DNA of 64,000 bases from Streptomyces sp. CB01373 (GTDB taxonomy: Bacteria; Actinomycetota; Actinomycetes; Streptomycetales; Streptomycetaceae), in NCBI RefSeq assembly GCF_002803075.1, contig NZ_NNBK01000010.1:47135-111134 (forward strand), read 5' to 3'. This document shows positions 1 through 8,592 of this stretch, in pieces (within the stretch, counting starts at the first letter, position 1; the number at the start of each line of letters is the position of its first letter). Below the pieces are notes generated by a model, which saw only the letters and a program-made list of their open reading frames with translations, made no database searches and had not been told where the DNA came from. The translations under genes and the position numbers were made by a program.

Positions 1-433
1 GGAAGAGCGGGACGAGCAGCAGCGCGCCGGGCACGAACTGGGAGCAGAGCAGGGCCAGCATGAAGCCGCGCTTGAGCCGGAAGTCGAACCGGGCGAGCGC
101 GTAGCCGCCGGCCAGGGCGACGACCGTGGTGAGGACCAGGGTCGCGACGCCGACGAGCACGCTGTTCTGGAAGTAGAGGCCGAAGCTCCGCTCGGTCCAC
201 ACCTTCTCGAAGTGGTCGAAGGTCATCGGCCAGGGCACGAGCGAGGTGGAGCCGGCCGGGCGCAGCGCGAACAGCAGGATCCAGTAGAAGGGGATCAGCG
301 TGAAGAGCAGGTACACGGACAGCGGCAGATAGATGTGCCACCGCGGCACCTCGTCCCAGGCGCGGCGCGTGCCGCGCGGCCGGGCCGGTCCGGACACCGC
401 GCGCTCGGGCGCGGGCGCGATCTCGGTGATCAC
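1..433 (-). CDS. Sugar ABC transporter permease, MalG type (partial, C-terminus beyond window)
   Basis: Inner-membrane permease of a carbohydrate importer. Reading leftwards from a GTG at 431-433, the protein begins VITEIAPAPERAVSG and then shows a first membrane segment (LSVYLLFTLIPFYWILLF) followed by the typical MalG periplasmic stretch (FDHFEKVWTERSFGLYFQNS) and a second membrane segment. The EAA loop that would contact the ATPase lies beyond the window. The start overlaps the stop of the upstream MalF-type permease by 4 bp (GTGA), so the two are translationally coupled. The substrate is inferred only from the adjacent sugar-acid dehydratase and lyase genes. Confidence 0.9.
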   Translation of the reverse strand, partial: MITEIAPAPERAVSGPARPRGTRRAWDEVPRWHIYLPLSVYLLFTLIPFYWILLFALRPAGSTSLVPWPMTFDHFEKVWTERSFGLYFQNSVLVGVATLVLTTVVALAGGYALARFDFRLKRGFMLALLCSQFVPGALLLVPLF

Positions 434-1362
434 TTCTCACCTCCGAACTTGCTCAGCCGCAGATAGACGATCGAGCAGAAGAGCAGGATGACGAACGCCA
501 CCGTGGTCAGGGCGGACGCGTAGCCGAAGTTGTGGGCGTCGACGCTGGTGTTGGCGATGTAGAGCGGCAGGGTGGTGGTCTCGCCGGCCGGTCCACCGCC
601 GGTCAGGGTGTAGAGCAGGTCGACGTTGTTGAACTCCCACACCGCGCGCAGCAGCGTGGACAGGACGATGGCGTCCTTCAGATGGGGCAGGGTGATGTGC
701 CAGAACTGCTTGAGCCGGCTCGCCCCGTCGACCTCGGCGGCCTCGTACAGGTCCTTCGAGACGGACTGGAGGTCGGCGAGGATGAGGATGGCGAAGAAGG
801 GCACCCCGCGCCACAGGTCGGCGACCACCGCCGCCGGGAACACCGTGGAGGTGTCCGACAGCCAACTGGTGCCGTAGGAACCGATGCCCATGTCGGCGAG
901 GTAACGGGTGATGCCGGTCTGGGAGTTGTAGAGCAGCACCCAGATCGCGGAGGTGAGCACGCCGGACACGGCCCACGGGGAGAACACCATGGCCCGGCCG
1001 ATCCCGCGGCCCACGAAGGTCTGGTTGACGATCAGGGCGAGGGCGAGTCCGAAGAGCAGTTGCAGCCCGACCTCGACGACCACCCACTTGGCGCTGAAGA
1101 TCAGCGTGTCCCAGAACTGGGGGTCCTGGGTGAAGGCGTGGACGAAGTTGTCGAAGCCCGCGTATCCGTTCCGCCACGGCTTGGTGGGGTTGTAGTTCTG
1201 CAGGCTGTAGTAGAAGACGCTGAGCACCGGGTAGGCGATGAAGCCCAGCATGAGCAGGGCGGCCGGGGCGATCAGCAGGTACGGGAGCCTGCGCGGCGTG
1301 GTGGAGGCACCGCGCCGCCGGGGTGGCGCGGGCGGTTTCGCCACGGCTGCGGCTTGGGCCAC
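430..1362 (-). CDS. Sugar ABC transporter permease, MalF type
   Basis: A 310-aa membrane component of a carbohydrate importer. It starts at a GTG (1360-1362) with GGAG about 8 nt upstream; the longer open frame upstream is only a shadow of the dehydratase gene. Six hydrophobic segments are visible, the first being LLIAPAALLMLGFIAYPVL. The EAA motif that binds the ATPase reads EAAEVDGASRLKQFWHITLP near the C-terminal third. No substrate-binding protein or ATPase lies inside the window; the binding protein may be beyond the left edge, and a shared MsiK-type ATPase is usual in Streptomyces. Two LacI-type operators sit just upstream. Confidence 0.93.
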   Translation of the reverse strand: MAQAAAVAKPPAPPRRRGASTTPRRLPYLLIAPAALLMLGFIAYPVLSVFYYSLQNYNPTKPWRNGYAGFDNFVHAFTQDPQFWDTLIFSAKWVVVEVGLQLLFGLALALIVNQTFVGRGIGRAMVFSPWAVSGVLTSAIWVLLYNSQTGITRYLADMGIGSYGTSWLSDTSTVFPAAVVADLWRGVPFFAILILADLQSVSKDLYEAAEVDGASRLKQFWHITLPHLKDAIVLSTLLRAVWEFNNVDLLYTLTGGGPAGETTTLPLYIANTSVDAHNFGYASALTTVAFVILLFCSIVYLRLSKFGGEK

Positions 1363-1403
1363 GACTGTTCTCCGTTCGCAGTGGGGCAGTACAGCAGTCC
1401 GTA

Positions 1404-1441
1404 GGAAGCGCTTGCTATGTACACGTGGGTGAAGCGCTTCC
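1404..1441. promoter_or_regulatory. Pair of LacI-family-like operators upstream of the sugar permease genes
   Basis: Two near-identical palindromes sit in the 131-bp gap before the permease: GGAAGCGCTTGC at 1404-1415 and GAAGCGCTTCC at 1431-1441. The 10-mer GAAGCGCTTC is perfectly symmetric. Their centres are 26 bp apart, roughly 2.5 helical turns. Sites of this shape are bound by LacI/CebR/MalR-type sugar repressors. No LacI-type regulator gene lies in the window, so the cognate repressor must be elsewhere. A one-mismatch copy occurs before the GH13 gene at 56398-56407. Confidence 0.7.
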
Positions 1442-1493
1442 GCGGAGTGGGCAGAGGGTGGGGCGGTTGTCTCCCGGTTCCGGGCGGGGCCGG

Positions 1494-3233
1494 CTACCCG
1501 GCGTACGGGTCCGGCACCTTTCCGGGCCGGGCCAGGAACTCGAAGTCGCAGCCGGTGTCGGCCTGGGTGATCTGTTCGGAGTACAGGGCGCCGTAGCCCC
1601 GCTCGTACCGCGCGGGCGGCGGCGTCCACTCGGCCCTGCGGCGCTCCAACTCCTCGTCGTCCACGTGGAGTCGGAGAATGCGGGCCTTGACGTCGAGAGT
1701 GATCCGGTCGCCCGTGCGCACCAGCGCCAGCGGTCCGCCGACGTGGCTCTCGGGGGCGACGTGCAGTACGCAGGCGCCGTAACTCGTGCCGCTCATACGG
1801 GCGTCGGAGATCCGGACCATGTCCCGCACGCCCTGCTTGAGCAGGTGGTCGGGGATGGGCAGCATGCCGTACTCGGGCATTCCGGGTCCGCCCTTGGGTC
1901 CGGAGCCGCGCAGCACGAGCACGCTGTCGGCGGTGATGCCGAGCGACGGGTCGTTGATGGTGCGCTGCATGGTCCGGTAGTCGTCGAAGACGACGGCGGG
2001 CCCGGTGTGTTCGAGCAGGTGCGGTTCGGCGGCGATGTGCTTGATGACGGCGCCGTCCGGGCAGAGGTTCCCGCGCAGCACCGCCACGCCGCCCTCGTCC
2101 GCGACCGGGTTGTCGCGGGGCCGGATCACTTCGTCGTCGTGCACCCGGGCGCCGGCGATCTGCTCGCGCAGGGTGTCGTACGACACCGTCGGCCGGTCCA
2201 GGTGGAGCAGGTCCGGGATGCGGGAGAGGAAACCGGGCAGGCCGCCGGCGAAGTGGAAGTCCTCCATGAGGTACTTCTGTCCACCGGGGCGGACGTTGGC
2301 GAGCACCGGCACGGTGCGGGCGATGCGGTCGAAGTCGTCGAGGGTGAGCGTGACGCCCGCGCGGCCCGCCATGGCGATCAGATGGATCACCGCGTTGGTG
2401 GAGCCGCCGAGGCCGAGGACAGTGGTGACCGCGTCCTCGAACGCCTCGCGGGTGAGGATCTCGCTCAGCCTGCGGTCCTTGCGGACCAGTTCGACGATCG
2501 TCAGGCCCGCTTTCGCCGCCATCCGGTCGTGCCCGGAGTCCACCGCCGGGATGCTGGAGGCGCCGGGGACGGTCACGCCGAGGGCCTCGGCCGCGGCGGT
2601 CAGCGTGGAGGCCGTGCCCATGGTCATGCAGTGACCGGGCGAACGGGCCAGGCCGCTCTCCAGCTCGGCCATCTCGCAGTCGCCGATCAGTCCGGCCCGC
2701 TTGTCGTCCCAGTACTTCCACATGTCGGTGCCGGAGCCGAGGACCTCGCTGCGCCAGTGGCCGGGCAGCATGGGCCCGGCGGGCACGAAGACGGTGGGCA
2801 GGTCGACGCTGGCCGCGCCCATCAGGAGGGCGGGGGTGGACTTGTCGCAGCCGCCCATCAGGACCGCACCGTCGACCGGGTAGGAGCGCAGCAGCTCCTC
2901 GGTCTCCATGGCGAGCATGTTGCGGTAGAGCATCGGGGTCGGCTTCTGGAAGGTCTCGCTGAGCGTGGAGACCGGGAACTCCAGCGGGAAGCCGCCCGCC
3001 TGCCACACCCCGCGCTTGACCGCCTGGGCGCGGTCGCGCAGGTGGACGTGGCAGGGGTTGATGTCGGACCAGGTGTTGAGGATCGCGACGACCGGCTTTC
3101 CCAGGTGCTCCTCGGGCAGGTAGCCGAGCTGGCGGGTGCGGGCGCGGTGGCTGAAGGAGCGCAGGCCGTCGGTGCCGTACCACTGGTGGCTGCGCAGGTC
3201 CTCCGGGCGCCTTTCGCCCGGCCGGGCACTCAT
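1494..3233 (-). CDS. IlvD/Edd-family sugar-acid dehydratase
   Basis: A 579-aa dehydratase of the IlvD/Edd family, which removes water from aldonic acids (L-arabinonate, D-xylonate and similar) to give 2-keto-3-deoxy acids using an iron-sulfur cluster. The three cluster cysteines are visible in SDINPCHVHL, GGCDKSTP and HCMTMGTAST. The length fits L-arabinonate-type dehydratases better than IlvD (about 615 aa). The ATG at 3231-3233 overlaps the stop of the DHDPS-family gene by 4 bp. With that lyase and the adjacent ABC permeases it forms a catabolic operon for a sugar acid; the exact substrate cannot be read from the sequence. Confidence 0.88.
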   Translation of the reverse strand: MSARPGERRPEDLRSHQWYGTDGLRSFSHRARTRQLGYLPEEHLGKPVVAILNTWSDINPCHVHLRDRAQAVKRGVWQAGGFPLEFPVSTLSETFQKPTPMLYRNMLAMETEELLRSYPVDGAVLMGGCDKSTPALLMGAASVDLPTVFVPAGPMLPGHWRSEVLGSGTDMWKYWDDKRAGLIGDCEMAELESGLARSPGHCMTMGTASTLTAAAEALGVTVPGASSIPAVDSGHDRMAAKAGLTIVELVRKDRRLSEILTREAFEDAVTTVLGLGGSTNAVIHLIAMAGRAGVTLTLDDFDRIARTVPVLANVRPGGQKYLMEDFHFAGGLPGFLSRIPDLLHLDRPTVSYDTLREQIAGARVHDDEVIRPRDNPVADEGGVAVLRGNLCPDGAVIKHIAAEPHLLEHTGPAVVFDDYRTMQRTINDPSLGITADSVLVLRGSGPKGGPGMPEYGMLPIPDHLLKQGVRDMVRISDARMSGTSYGACVLHVAPESHVGGPLALVRTGDRITLDVKARILRLHVDDEELERRRAEWTPPPARYERGYGALYSEQITQADTGCDFEFLARPGKVPDPYAG

Positions 3234-4138
3234 ATGGACCACCCGGCGGCGATGGCGGCGACCTCGGCGCGTTCGCTCTCCGGCAGCGGCTTGCTCGGCG
3301 GGCGCACGTCCCGGCGGCACAGGCCGAGCGCGGCGAGGGCCTCCTTGACGACGGTGACGTTGTTCGCGGACCCGTTGGCCGCGCGCAGCTCCTCGAAGCG
3401 GCGGATCCGCTCCCAGACCTTCATCGCGGCCGGGTAGTCGCCGGCCCTGAGCGCCCGGAGCATGCTGACGGAGACGGCCGGGGCGACGTTGACCAGGCCG
3501 GAGGTGAAGCCGGTGGCGCCGGCGGAGAAGTAGGAGGGCGCGTAGGGCTCGGCGAGTCCCGCGACCCACACGAACCTGTCCAGGCCCGCGTCCCGGGCGA
3601 AGGCGCCGAAGCGGGTGGTGTCCGGGACGGCGTACTTGACGCCGATGACGTTCGGGCAGGCGTCGGCGAGTTCGGCCAGGCGGGCGCCGGGCAGCTGGGC
3701 GTTGCGGATGTAGGGGACGACGCCCAGCCCGGGCACGGCCTCGGCGATGGCGCGGTGGTAGTCGACCCAGCCGCCCTGGGAGACGTAGGGGTGCACGGGC
3801 TGGTGGACCATGACCATCTGCGCGCCCAGCTCGTGGGCCTGCCGGGCGGTGGCGATCGCGGTGGGCACGTCGTGGCCGACGCCGACGAGGATGCTCGCCC
3901 GGTCGCCGGCCTCCTCGACGGTCATCTCGGTGACCTGCCGGCGTTCCTCGGGGGTGAGGGCGTAGAACTCGCCGGTGTTGCCGTTGGGCGTGAGGGTGGT
4001 GATGCCGCCGTCGAGCAGGCGGCGCAGCAGGGTCCGGTAGGTGGCGCCGTCGACGCCGCCGTCCTCGGTGAACGGGGTCACCGGGATCGCCACCACGTCG
4101 GCCAGTGCCGCCCGCTGGGTCTCGAACGCCGTTGTCAT
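3230..4138 (-). CDS. Dihydrodipicolinate synthase-family lyase/dehydratase (sugar-acid catabolism)
   Basis: A 302-aa TIM-barrel class I aldolase-family enzyme. The family motif GNTGE is at residues 53-57, the family tyrosine is Y143 (VPYIRN) and the Schiff-base lysine is K168 (IGVKYA). It lacks the arginine motif of true DapA (YDIPGRTG), and a genuine dapA is present at 22828, so this copy is probably a 2-keto-3-deoxy sugar-acid dehydratase or aldolase acting after the neighbouring IlvD/Edd dehydratase. Both its ends overlap neighbours by 4 bp (ATGA), placing it in the GntR-lyase-dehydratase transcription unit. Confidence 0.85.
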   Translation of the reverse strand: MTTAFETQRAALADVVAIPVTPFTEDGGVDGATYRTLLRRLLDGGITTLTPNGNTGEFYALTPEERRQVTEMTVEEAGDRASILVGVGHDVPTAIATARQAHELGAQMVMVHQPVHPYVSQGGWVDYHRAIAEAVPGLGVVPYIRNAQLPGARLAELADACPNVIGVKYAVPDTTRFGAFARDAGLDRFVWVAGLAEPYAPSYFSAGATGFTSGLVNVAPAVSVSMLRALRAGDYPAAMKVWERIRRFEELRAANGSANNVTVVKEALAALGLCRRDVRPPSKPLPESERAEVAAIAAGWSI

Positions 4139-4803
4139 GCCTGACCGTCCTCTCCCTGGGCCTTCGACTCCGCTGAGGGGAAGGCCCGTTGCACGAACGA
4201 CGCGATGTGGGCGTGGAGGGCGCGGGCAGCGCCGTCGGCGTCGCCCTCCAGGGCGAGCCGCAGGATGTCCCGGTGCTCGGTGGCCTCCCGGTCCCAGGAG
4301 GGGTCGGCGGACCAGGCGACGGCGGAGACGAGGGCGGCCTGGTCGCGGACCTCGTCGAGCATCCGGCCGAGCAGCGGGTTGCCGCAGGGCAGGTAGAGGG
4401 CGCGGTGGAACTCGCGGTTGGCGAGGGAGCGTTCGGCGGTGTCCACAGCCTCGTCGGCCCGCTTCAGCGCGTCGCGGGCGGCGTCCAGGGAGGCACCGCG
4501 GCGCACCGAACGCCTCAGTGCCTCGGGTTCGAGGAGCAGCCGCACGTCGTAGACCTCGAGTGCCATGTCCGCGTCCACCTCGCGCACCGTGACGCCCTTG
4601 TACTGGTTCATCACGACCAGTCCGGTGCCGGCCAGGGTCTTCAGCGCCTCGCGCACCGGGGTCTTGGACACCCCGAACTGAGCGGCGAGTTCGGTCTCGA
4701 CCAGGGCCTGACCGGGCGTCAGCAGCCCGGTGAGGATGCGGTGCTTGATCCCCTCCAGCACGACCTGCGTGCGGGAGGGAATCGGCGTGGGCACAGAGGT
4801 CAT
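4135..4803 (-). CDS. GntR-family transcriptional regulator (FadR/FCD type)
   Basis: A 222-aa regulator. The N-terminal winged helix-turn-helix (residues about 12-80) includes LVETELAAQFGVSKTPVREAL, typical of GntR proteins. The C-terminal all-helical part with HRALYLPCGNPLLGRMLDEV matches the FCD effector domain, which binds small carboxylic acids through metal. The ATG at 4801-4803 is chosen because GAGAGG lies 6 nt upstream; the frame stays open further but without a better site. It is the first gene of the sugar-acid operon and so is probably an autoregulating local repressor released by a sugar acid or keto acid. Confidence 0.9.
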   Translation of the reverse strand: MTSVPTPIPSRTQVVLEGIKHRILTGLLTPGQALVETELAAQFGVSKTPVREALKTLAGTGLVVMNQYKGVTVREVDADMALEVYDVRLLLEPEALRRSVRRGASLDAARDALKRADEAVDTAERSLANREFHRALYLPCGNPLLGRMLDEVRDQAALVSAVAWSADPSWDREATEHRDILRLALEGDADGAARALHAHIASFVQRAFPSAESKAQGEDGQA

Positions 4804-4844
4804 GCGCGCCTCTCGGATCTCGTCGATCACATCACGGCTCGGAT

Positions 4845-4895
4845 CGCGAGTTTCCGAACTCGCGTATCGCGTCTCATATATGACGTACGAAGTAC
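4845..4895. promoter_or_regulatory. Candidate operators of the GntR regulator
   Basis: Upstream of the GntR start lies a perfect inverted repeat with 8-bp arms, CGCGAGTT (4845-4852) and AACTCGCG (4857-4864), separated by tccg. It is followed by the symmetric TCATATATGA (4874-4883) and GTAC-gaa-GTAC (4885-4895). Such clustering of palindromes before a GntR gene suggests autoregulation, but the site has not been tied to a family consensus. Confidence 0.55.
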
Positions 4896-5015
4896 GACGC
4901 GATGAAGGTAAGAGGGGCAAGCGGTTTCGTCAATGCCTCCGACACAGGAAAATCCCGCGGCACGCCGGCCGCGGACCGCCGAGGACCGTGTCCGGCACCG
5001 GGCGGCGCGAAGAAA

Positions 5016-5044
5016 CCCCGCGACCGCCGGGTGCGGTCGCGGGG
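5016..5044 (-). terminator. Hairpin terminator after the TIGR03086-type gene
   Basis: Perfect 11-bp stem CCCCGCGACCG / CGGTCGCGGGG with a 7-nt loop, followed on the reverse strand by gtttctt. It lies 33 bp beyond the stop codon at 5077. Confidence 0.75.
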
Positions 5045-5076
5045 CGCGTGGACGAGGTGCACTGCGATTCGGCGGT

Positions 5077-5664
5077 TCAGGGCTTCCAGCCGGGATCACG
5101 GCCGCTCAGGCCCACCGCACGGTCGAGCAGTGGAGCGTCCTCGGGGACGGGGACGACGGGCCCGAACGGGCCGTTGCCCCGGTTCGGGTCGTCGGCCGCC
5201 GCGCGCAGGAAGCCGTACGACGCCTGGAGCGCGGCGGGGTCGGGGTCGTAGTCCTGGCCGGTGGCCCGGGCCAGGTCCCAGCCGTGGATCACCAGTTCGT
5301 CGGCGGCCACCGCCCCGGCGACCTCGCCCGGCAGGTCCACGCCGCCGGCGCGGGTCATGCCGGTCCAGGCGGCCGGGTCGCGCCAGACCCCGGCGAGCTC
5401 GTCGAGGGCCTTGGGCAGTTCCTCGCGCCAGCCCGGGCCGATGTCGGGCGCGGCGGCGTCCGGGCTGGTGTCGGTCGTGACGCCCAGTTCCTTCCGGCCG
5501 GCGTCGCGGAAGGCCACGGCCAGGCCGAGCAGATGCCCCAGCAGGTTGCGCACCGCGCAGTCCGGGCACGGTGTCACCGCGCCGAGCTGCTCCTCGCGCA
5601 CCGCCCCGGCCAGCCTCGCCACGACTCGGGCCTGCGGCCCGAGATCGATGATCGTGTCGTTCAT
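5077..5664 (-). CDS. TIGR03086-family metal-binding protein (DinB/maleylpyruvate isomerase-like)
   Basis: A 195-aa protein with the helical-bundle pattern of the mycothiol-dependent maleylpyruvate isomerase/DinB superfamily. It has CPDCAVRNLLGHLLGL near residue 45, in the position of the first metal histidine, and ADELVIHGWDLARATGQ near residue 135, which is the conserved second metal-binding stretch. The biochemical reaction is unknown for most members. The ATG at 5662-5664 has GGAGG 5 nt upstream. It stands alone, with a terminator behind it and a long non-coding stretch in front. Confidence 0.82.
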   Translation of the reverse strand: MNDTIIDLGPQARVVARLAGAVREEQLGAVTPCPDCAVRNLLGHLLGLAVAFRDAGRKELGVTTDTSPDAAAPDIGPGWREELPKALDELAGVWRDPAAWTGMTRAGGVDLPGEVAGAVAADELVIHGWDLARATGQDYDPDPAALQASYGFLRAAADDPNRGNGPFGPVVPVPEDAPLLDRAVGLSGRDPGWKP

Positions 5665-5689
5665 CGTTCCTCCAGTCCTGCGTCTCACG

Positions 5690-6223
5690 TACAGGAGGTG
5701 GACCGCCGCCGCCCCCGAAACTCATCGCCGCACGGGACGGAGGCCCGGCGGCCGGGCGGGGCACGCGCTCGCACACCCGGCTCCCCCACCGGCGCGGACC
5801 ATCCGCGACGGCCGTCCCTGGCACATGACCGCCGTTGCCGAGCCACGCCCCGGCGGCACGACCGCGCACTCCCGCCCGATCCGGACTCGGCACCCGCGCG
5901 ACACCACGACGCCCGGCTGCCGGGGCACAGGCTCGGACGCCCAGCCCCCACCGCGGCGAACCCAGCGCCGCGAACCGTCCCGGAGCGGGACCGCCGGTAC
6001 CCACCCATGCCACGACGGCACGCCCCCACGGCTCCCCACGGAGTTCGGCCCGGCCGGAACCCGGCACCCACGCCCGGGCTCCCGGCCCCCACCGACGCGA
6101 GCCGTCCGCCCGTCACCCCGTGACATGACCGACCCCACCCGCGGATCGCCGGCCGGGCGGGCCCGGGTTCTACGGCATCTGCCGGATCCGTGGGGCGGGG
6201 CCTTAGGGCGACGATCGGGCCGT
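5690..6223. other. Non-coding or degenerate GC-rich stretch
   Basis: About 530 bp between two divergent genes. Open frames exist on both strands because of the extreme GC content, but none has a ribosome-binding site or recognisable protein sequence. The plus strand is strongly C-biased and contains imperfect repetitions of blocks such as ggctcccgg and cccccaccg-cgcga, suggesting decayed repetitive DNA. No tRNA, hairpin terminator or strong promoter was seen. Confidence 0.5.
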
Positions 6224-7456
6224 ATGACGACTGAATGGACCCTGGTGCGGGTGCTGCGCGACCGGGCGGCGGGGGTGTGTCTGGCCGCTGTGGTGGTGTC
6301 CGGTTTCGGCACCTCGGCGCTGTGGCTGGCCTCGGGTGTGTGGGTCAAGGACCTCACCGGCTCGGACGGGCTGGCCGCGCTGTGCCTGCTGGCGATGTGG
6401 GCGCCGACCCTGGCCGGCCCGGCGCTCGGCACGCTCGCCGACCGCACCCGCCGGCGGCCGGTGCTGATCGGCACGAACCTGCTTCTGGCGGCGCTGCTGC
6501 CGATCCTCCTCACCGTCGACGCCCCCGGCCGCGTCTGGGTGCTGTACGGGGCGCTGTTCCTCTACGGCGCCACGGGCGTCGTCGAGGACGCGGCGCAGTC
6601 GGCGCTCGTCGCCACCGCCGTCGACGCGAGGCTGCTCGGCGACTTCAACGGGCTGCGGATGACCGCCAACGAGGGCATGAAGCTGCTGGCCCCACTGGCG
6701 GGCGCCGGCCTGTACGCGGCGTACGGCGGCCGCTGCGTGGCCCTGCTGGACGCGGCCACGTTCCTGCTCGCCGCCGGGCTGTACGCGATGCTGCGGGTCC
6801 GCGAGGACGAGCCCCACCGGCCCGAGGGCTCCTGGCGCGCGCAGAGCGCCGAGGGCGCCCGCCATCTGTGGTCCCACCCGCGACTGCGGCCCCTGGTGCT
6901 GGCCGGCGGCGCCACGATGCTGCTCACCGGCGTGACCGGCGCGCTGATCTACGCCGTCGTCGACCGCCTCGGCCACGCGCCCGCGTACGCCGGGGTGCTG
7001 TACGCCGTCCAGGGCGCTGGTTCGGTGGCGGTCGGTCTCGCCTCGGGCACCGCTCTGCGCCGCCTGGGCAGCCGCCGCTTCGCAGCCTTCGGCATCGCCC
7101 TCACCGCGGCCGGCGTGGCCCTGCGCGCGATCCCGTCCGACCCGGCGGCCCTGGTCAGCAGCGTGGTGAGCGGTGCCGGGCTGCCGTGCGTACTGATCGC
7201 CGCGTTCACCGCCGTGCAGCGGGAGACACCGGCGGAACTGCTCGGCCGGACGTCCGCCACCGCGAACACGCTGCTCTTCGCCCCCAACGTCGTCGGCCTG
7301 GCCGCGGGTGCCGCACTGGTCGGCACCGTCTCCCTCCCGGTGCTCCTGGCCCCCCTCGCCCTCGGCCTGTCGGCCACGTCACTGATGCTGCTTCACAGGC
7401 CCCGCAACGCCGACCGCACCGCCTCCAGGTCGCCGTCCGAGGCCAACCCCGTGTGA
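6224..7456 (+). CDS. MFS transporter (efflux type)
   Basis: A 410-aa integral membrane protein with about 12 hydrophobic segments and the MFS cytoplasmic-loop signature GTLADRTRRRPVLIG between segments 2 and 3. The overall pattern matches the MFS-3/enterobactin-exporter-like group that extrudes drugs or siderophores by proton antiport; the substrate is unknown. The ATG at 6224 was chosen because the upstream continuation of the frame is low-complexity. The 3' end overlaps the convergent gene at 7393 by 64 bp, so there is no space for a terminator between them. Confidence 0.85.
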   Translation: MTTEWTLVRVLRDRAAGVCLAAVVVSGFGTSALWLASGVWVKDLTGSDGLAALCLLAMWAPTLAGPALGTLADRTRRRPVLIGTNLLLAALLPILLTVDAPGRVWVLYGALFLYGATGVVEDAAQSALVATAVDARLLGDFNGLRMTANEGMKLLAPLAGAGLYAAYGGRCVALLDAATFLLAAGLYAMLRVREDEPHRPEGSWRAQSAEGARHLWSHPRLRPLVLAGGATMLLTGVTGALIYAVVDRLGHAPAYAGVLYAVQGAGSVAVGLASGTALRRLGSRRFAAFGIALTAAGVALRAIPSDPAALVSSVVSGAGLPCVLIAAFTAVQRETPAELLGRTSATANTLLFAPNVVGLAAGAALVGTVSLPVLLAPLALGLSATSLMLLHRPRNADRTASRSPSEANPV

Positions 7457-8592
7457 TACAGCCGAAGTTCGGATGCCCCCAGGTCCCGCGCGCGGCCCGC
7501 GTCCTCGGCGAGGGTGCCCGGACTGCCGCCCATGCCGGAGACGATCGTGAAGTTGGCGGCCAGGACGGCGTCCGGGCGGCCCTGTTCGGCGAACGGGGCC
7601 AGCAGGCCGGAACCGCCCGTGCAGGGCACCACCACGCCGTCCGCCACGGACAGGATGTGGGCGGGGTCGACACCGGCGTTGGCGCCGCAGTGGTAGGACA
7701 CCGGATCGGCGTGCAGAAGGACCTGGAAGCCGTCGGGGGCCGCCGCGCGGACCGCCGCGACCGCCGCCTCCTGAAGGGTGCGCGCGGTCCGGTCGCGCCA
7801 TGCGCGGGTGGCGTCCGCCCTTCTCTCGCCGAGCAGTTCCACCACCCCGGCCCAGCCTCCCCCGGTCCCGCCTCCGCTCGGCCGGGCGGCGTCCCCGCCG
7901 GAGGGCGCCCCCCGCCACACCGGTTCCAGGGCGGAGCGTACGGCGTGCGCCAACTCGTCCGGGTCCAGGCCCTGTTCGCCGTACCCGGTGCGGCAGGCGG
8001 GACAGAAGCACAAGGACATCAGGTACTGCCCGGCCTCCCCGAGACCCACCCCGGCGGTCTTGTCGTGGGCGTGCAGATGGGCGAGCCCGTACCAGCCGAG
8101 GGACTCCAGCTCGGTGCCGCGCGCCCCGGGGCGGACGGCCGCCTCGGCGGCCAGCTCGGTCAGGTACGCGCGCGTGGCGGGCTGGGCGATGCACGGCGCC
8201 CACGGGTAGCGGTCGCCGTAGGCGTTGACGACGGAGGTGTCCGGATGCTCGGCGCCCAGGCGGGAGTTGTGCGCGAGGACGACCCAGGTGTGCACCTCCA
8301 GACCGGTCTCGGCCAGGGCCGCCGCGGCCTCGCCGTACGCGTCGCCCGGTGCCCAGTCGCCGGCCGGGTACGGACGCGGCGTGCGGCCCTCCCAGCGGTC
8401 GTCCACCGGATACAGCACGGCGGCGTGCTCGGCGGTGACCACGCGGTGGCGCGGATGGCGGGGGGTCAGCGCGCGCGTGGAGTGGTAGGCGGCGGCGAGC
8501 GTCACCTGTTCCACTCCGAGGGCGGCCAGCCGGCCGGGCGCCTCGGGATCGCCGTTCACGTCCCAGGGGTAGACGAAGGCCGAGGTCTTCAC
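7393..8592 (-). CDS. Conserved hypothetical protein, possible TIM-barrel sugar-related protein
   Basis: A 399-aa soluble protein with no family I can name securely. It begins MKTSAFVYPWDVNGDPEAPG and has alternating strand/helix blocks with residues such as HTWVVLAHN, SLGWYGLAHLHAHDK and FQVLLHADP that resemble a glycosidase-like (beta/alpha)8 barrel. A CFCPAC motif near residue 196 could bind metal. A Gly/Pro-rich insert lies near residue 230. It starts at GTG (8590-8592), which overlaps the stop of a 27-codon ORF by 4 bp. Divergence from uronate dehydrogenase suggests a role in sugar catabolism; this is inference only. Confidence 0.7.
   Translation of the reverse strand: MKTSAFVYPWDVNGDPEAPGRLAALGVEQVTLAAAYHSTRALTPRHPRHRVVTAEHAAVLYPVDDRWEGRTPRPYPAGDWAPGDAYGEAAAALAETGLEVHTWVVLAHNSRLGAEHPDTSVVNAYGDRYPWAPCIAQPATRAYLTELAAEAAVRPGARGTELESLGWYGLAHLHAHDKTAGVGLGEAGQYLMSLCFCPACRTGYGEQGLDPDELAHAVRSALEPVWRGAPSGGDAARPSGGGTGGGWAGVVELLGERRADATRAWRDRTARTLQEAAVAAVRAAAPDGFQVLLHADPVSYHCGANAGVDPAHILSVADGVVVPCTGGSGLLAPFAEQGRPDAVLAANFTIVSGMGGSPGTLAEDAGRARDLGASELRLYHTGLASDGDLEAVRSALRGL

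Noticed and set aside
1323..3437. Long plus-strand open frame (704 codons) opposite the dehydratase
   Set aside because: It is the antisense shadow of the IlvD/Edd and DHDPS-family genes: Arg/Gly/Val-rich, no ribosome-binding site, no recognisable motif.
3230..4138. Second dapA for lysine synthesis
   Set aside because: It lacks the YDIPGRTG arginine motif and is embedded in a sugar-acid operon.
5685..6116. Reverse-strand frame of 143 codons in the 5.7-6.1 kb gap
   Set aside because: Gly/Arg/Ser/Ala low-complexity sequence without a ribosome-binding site; open frames are expected by chance at this GC content.
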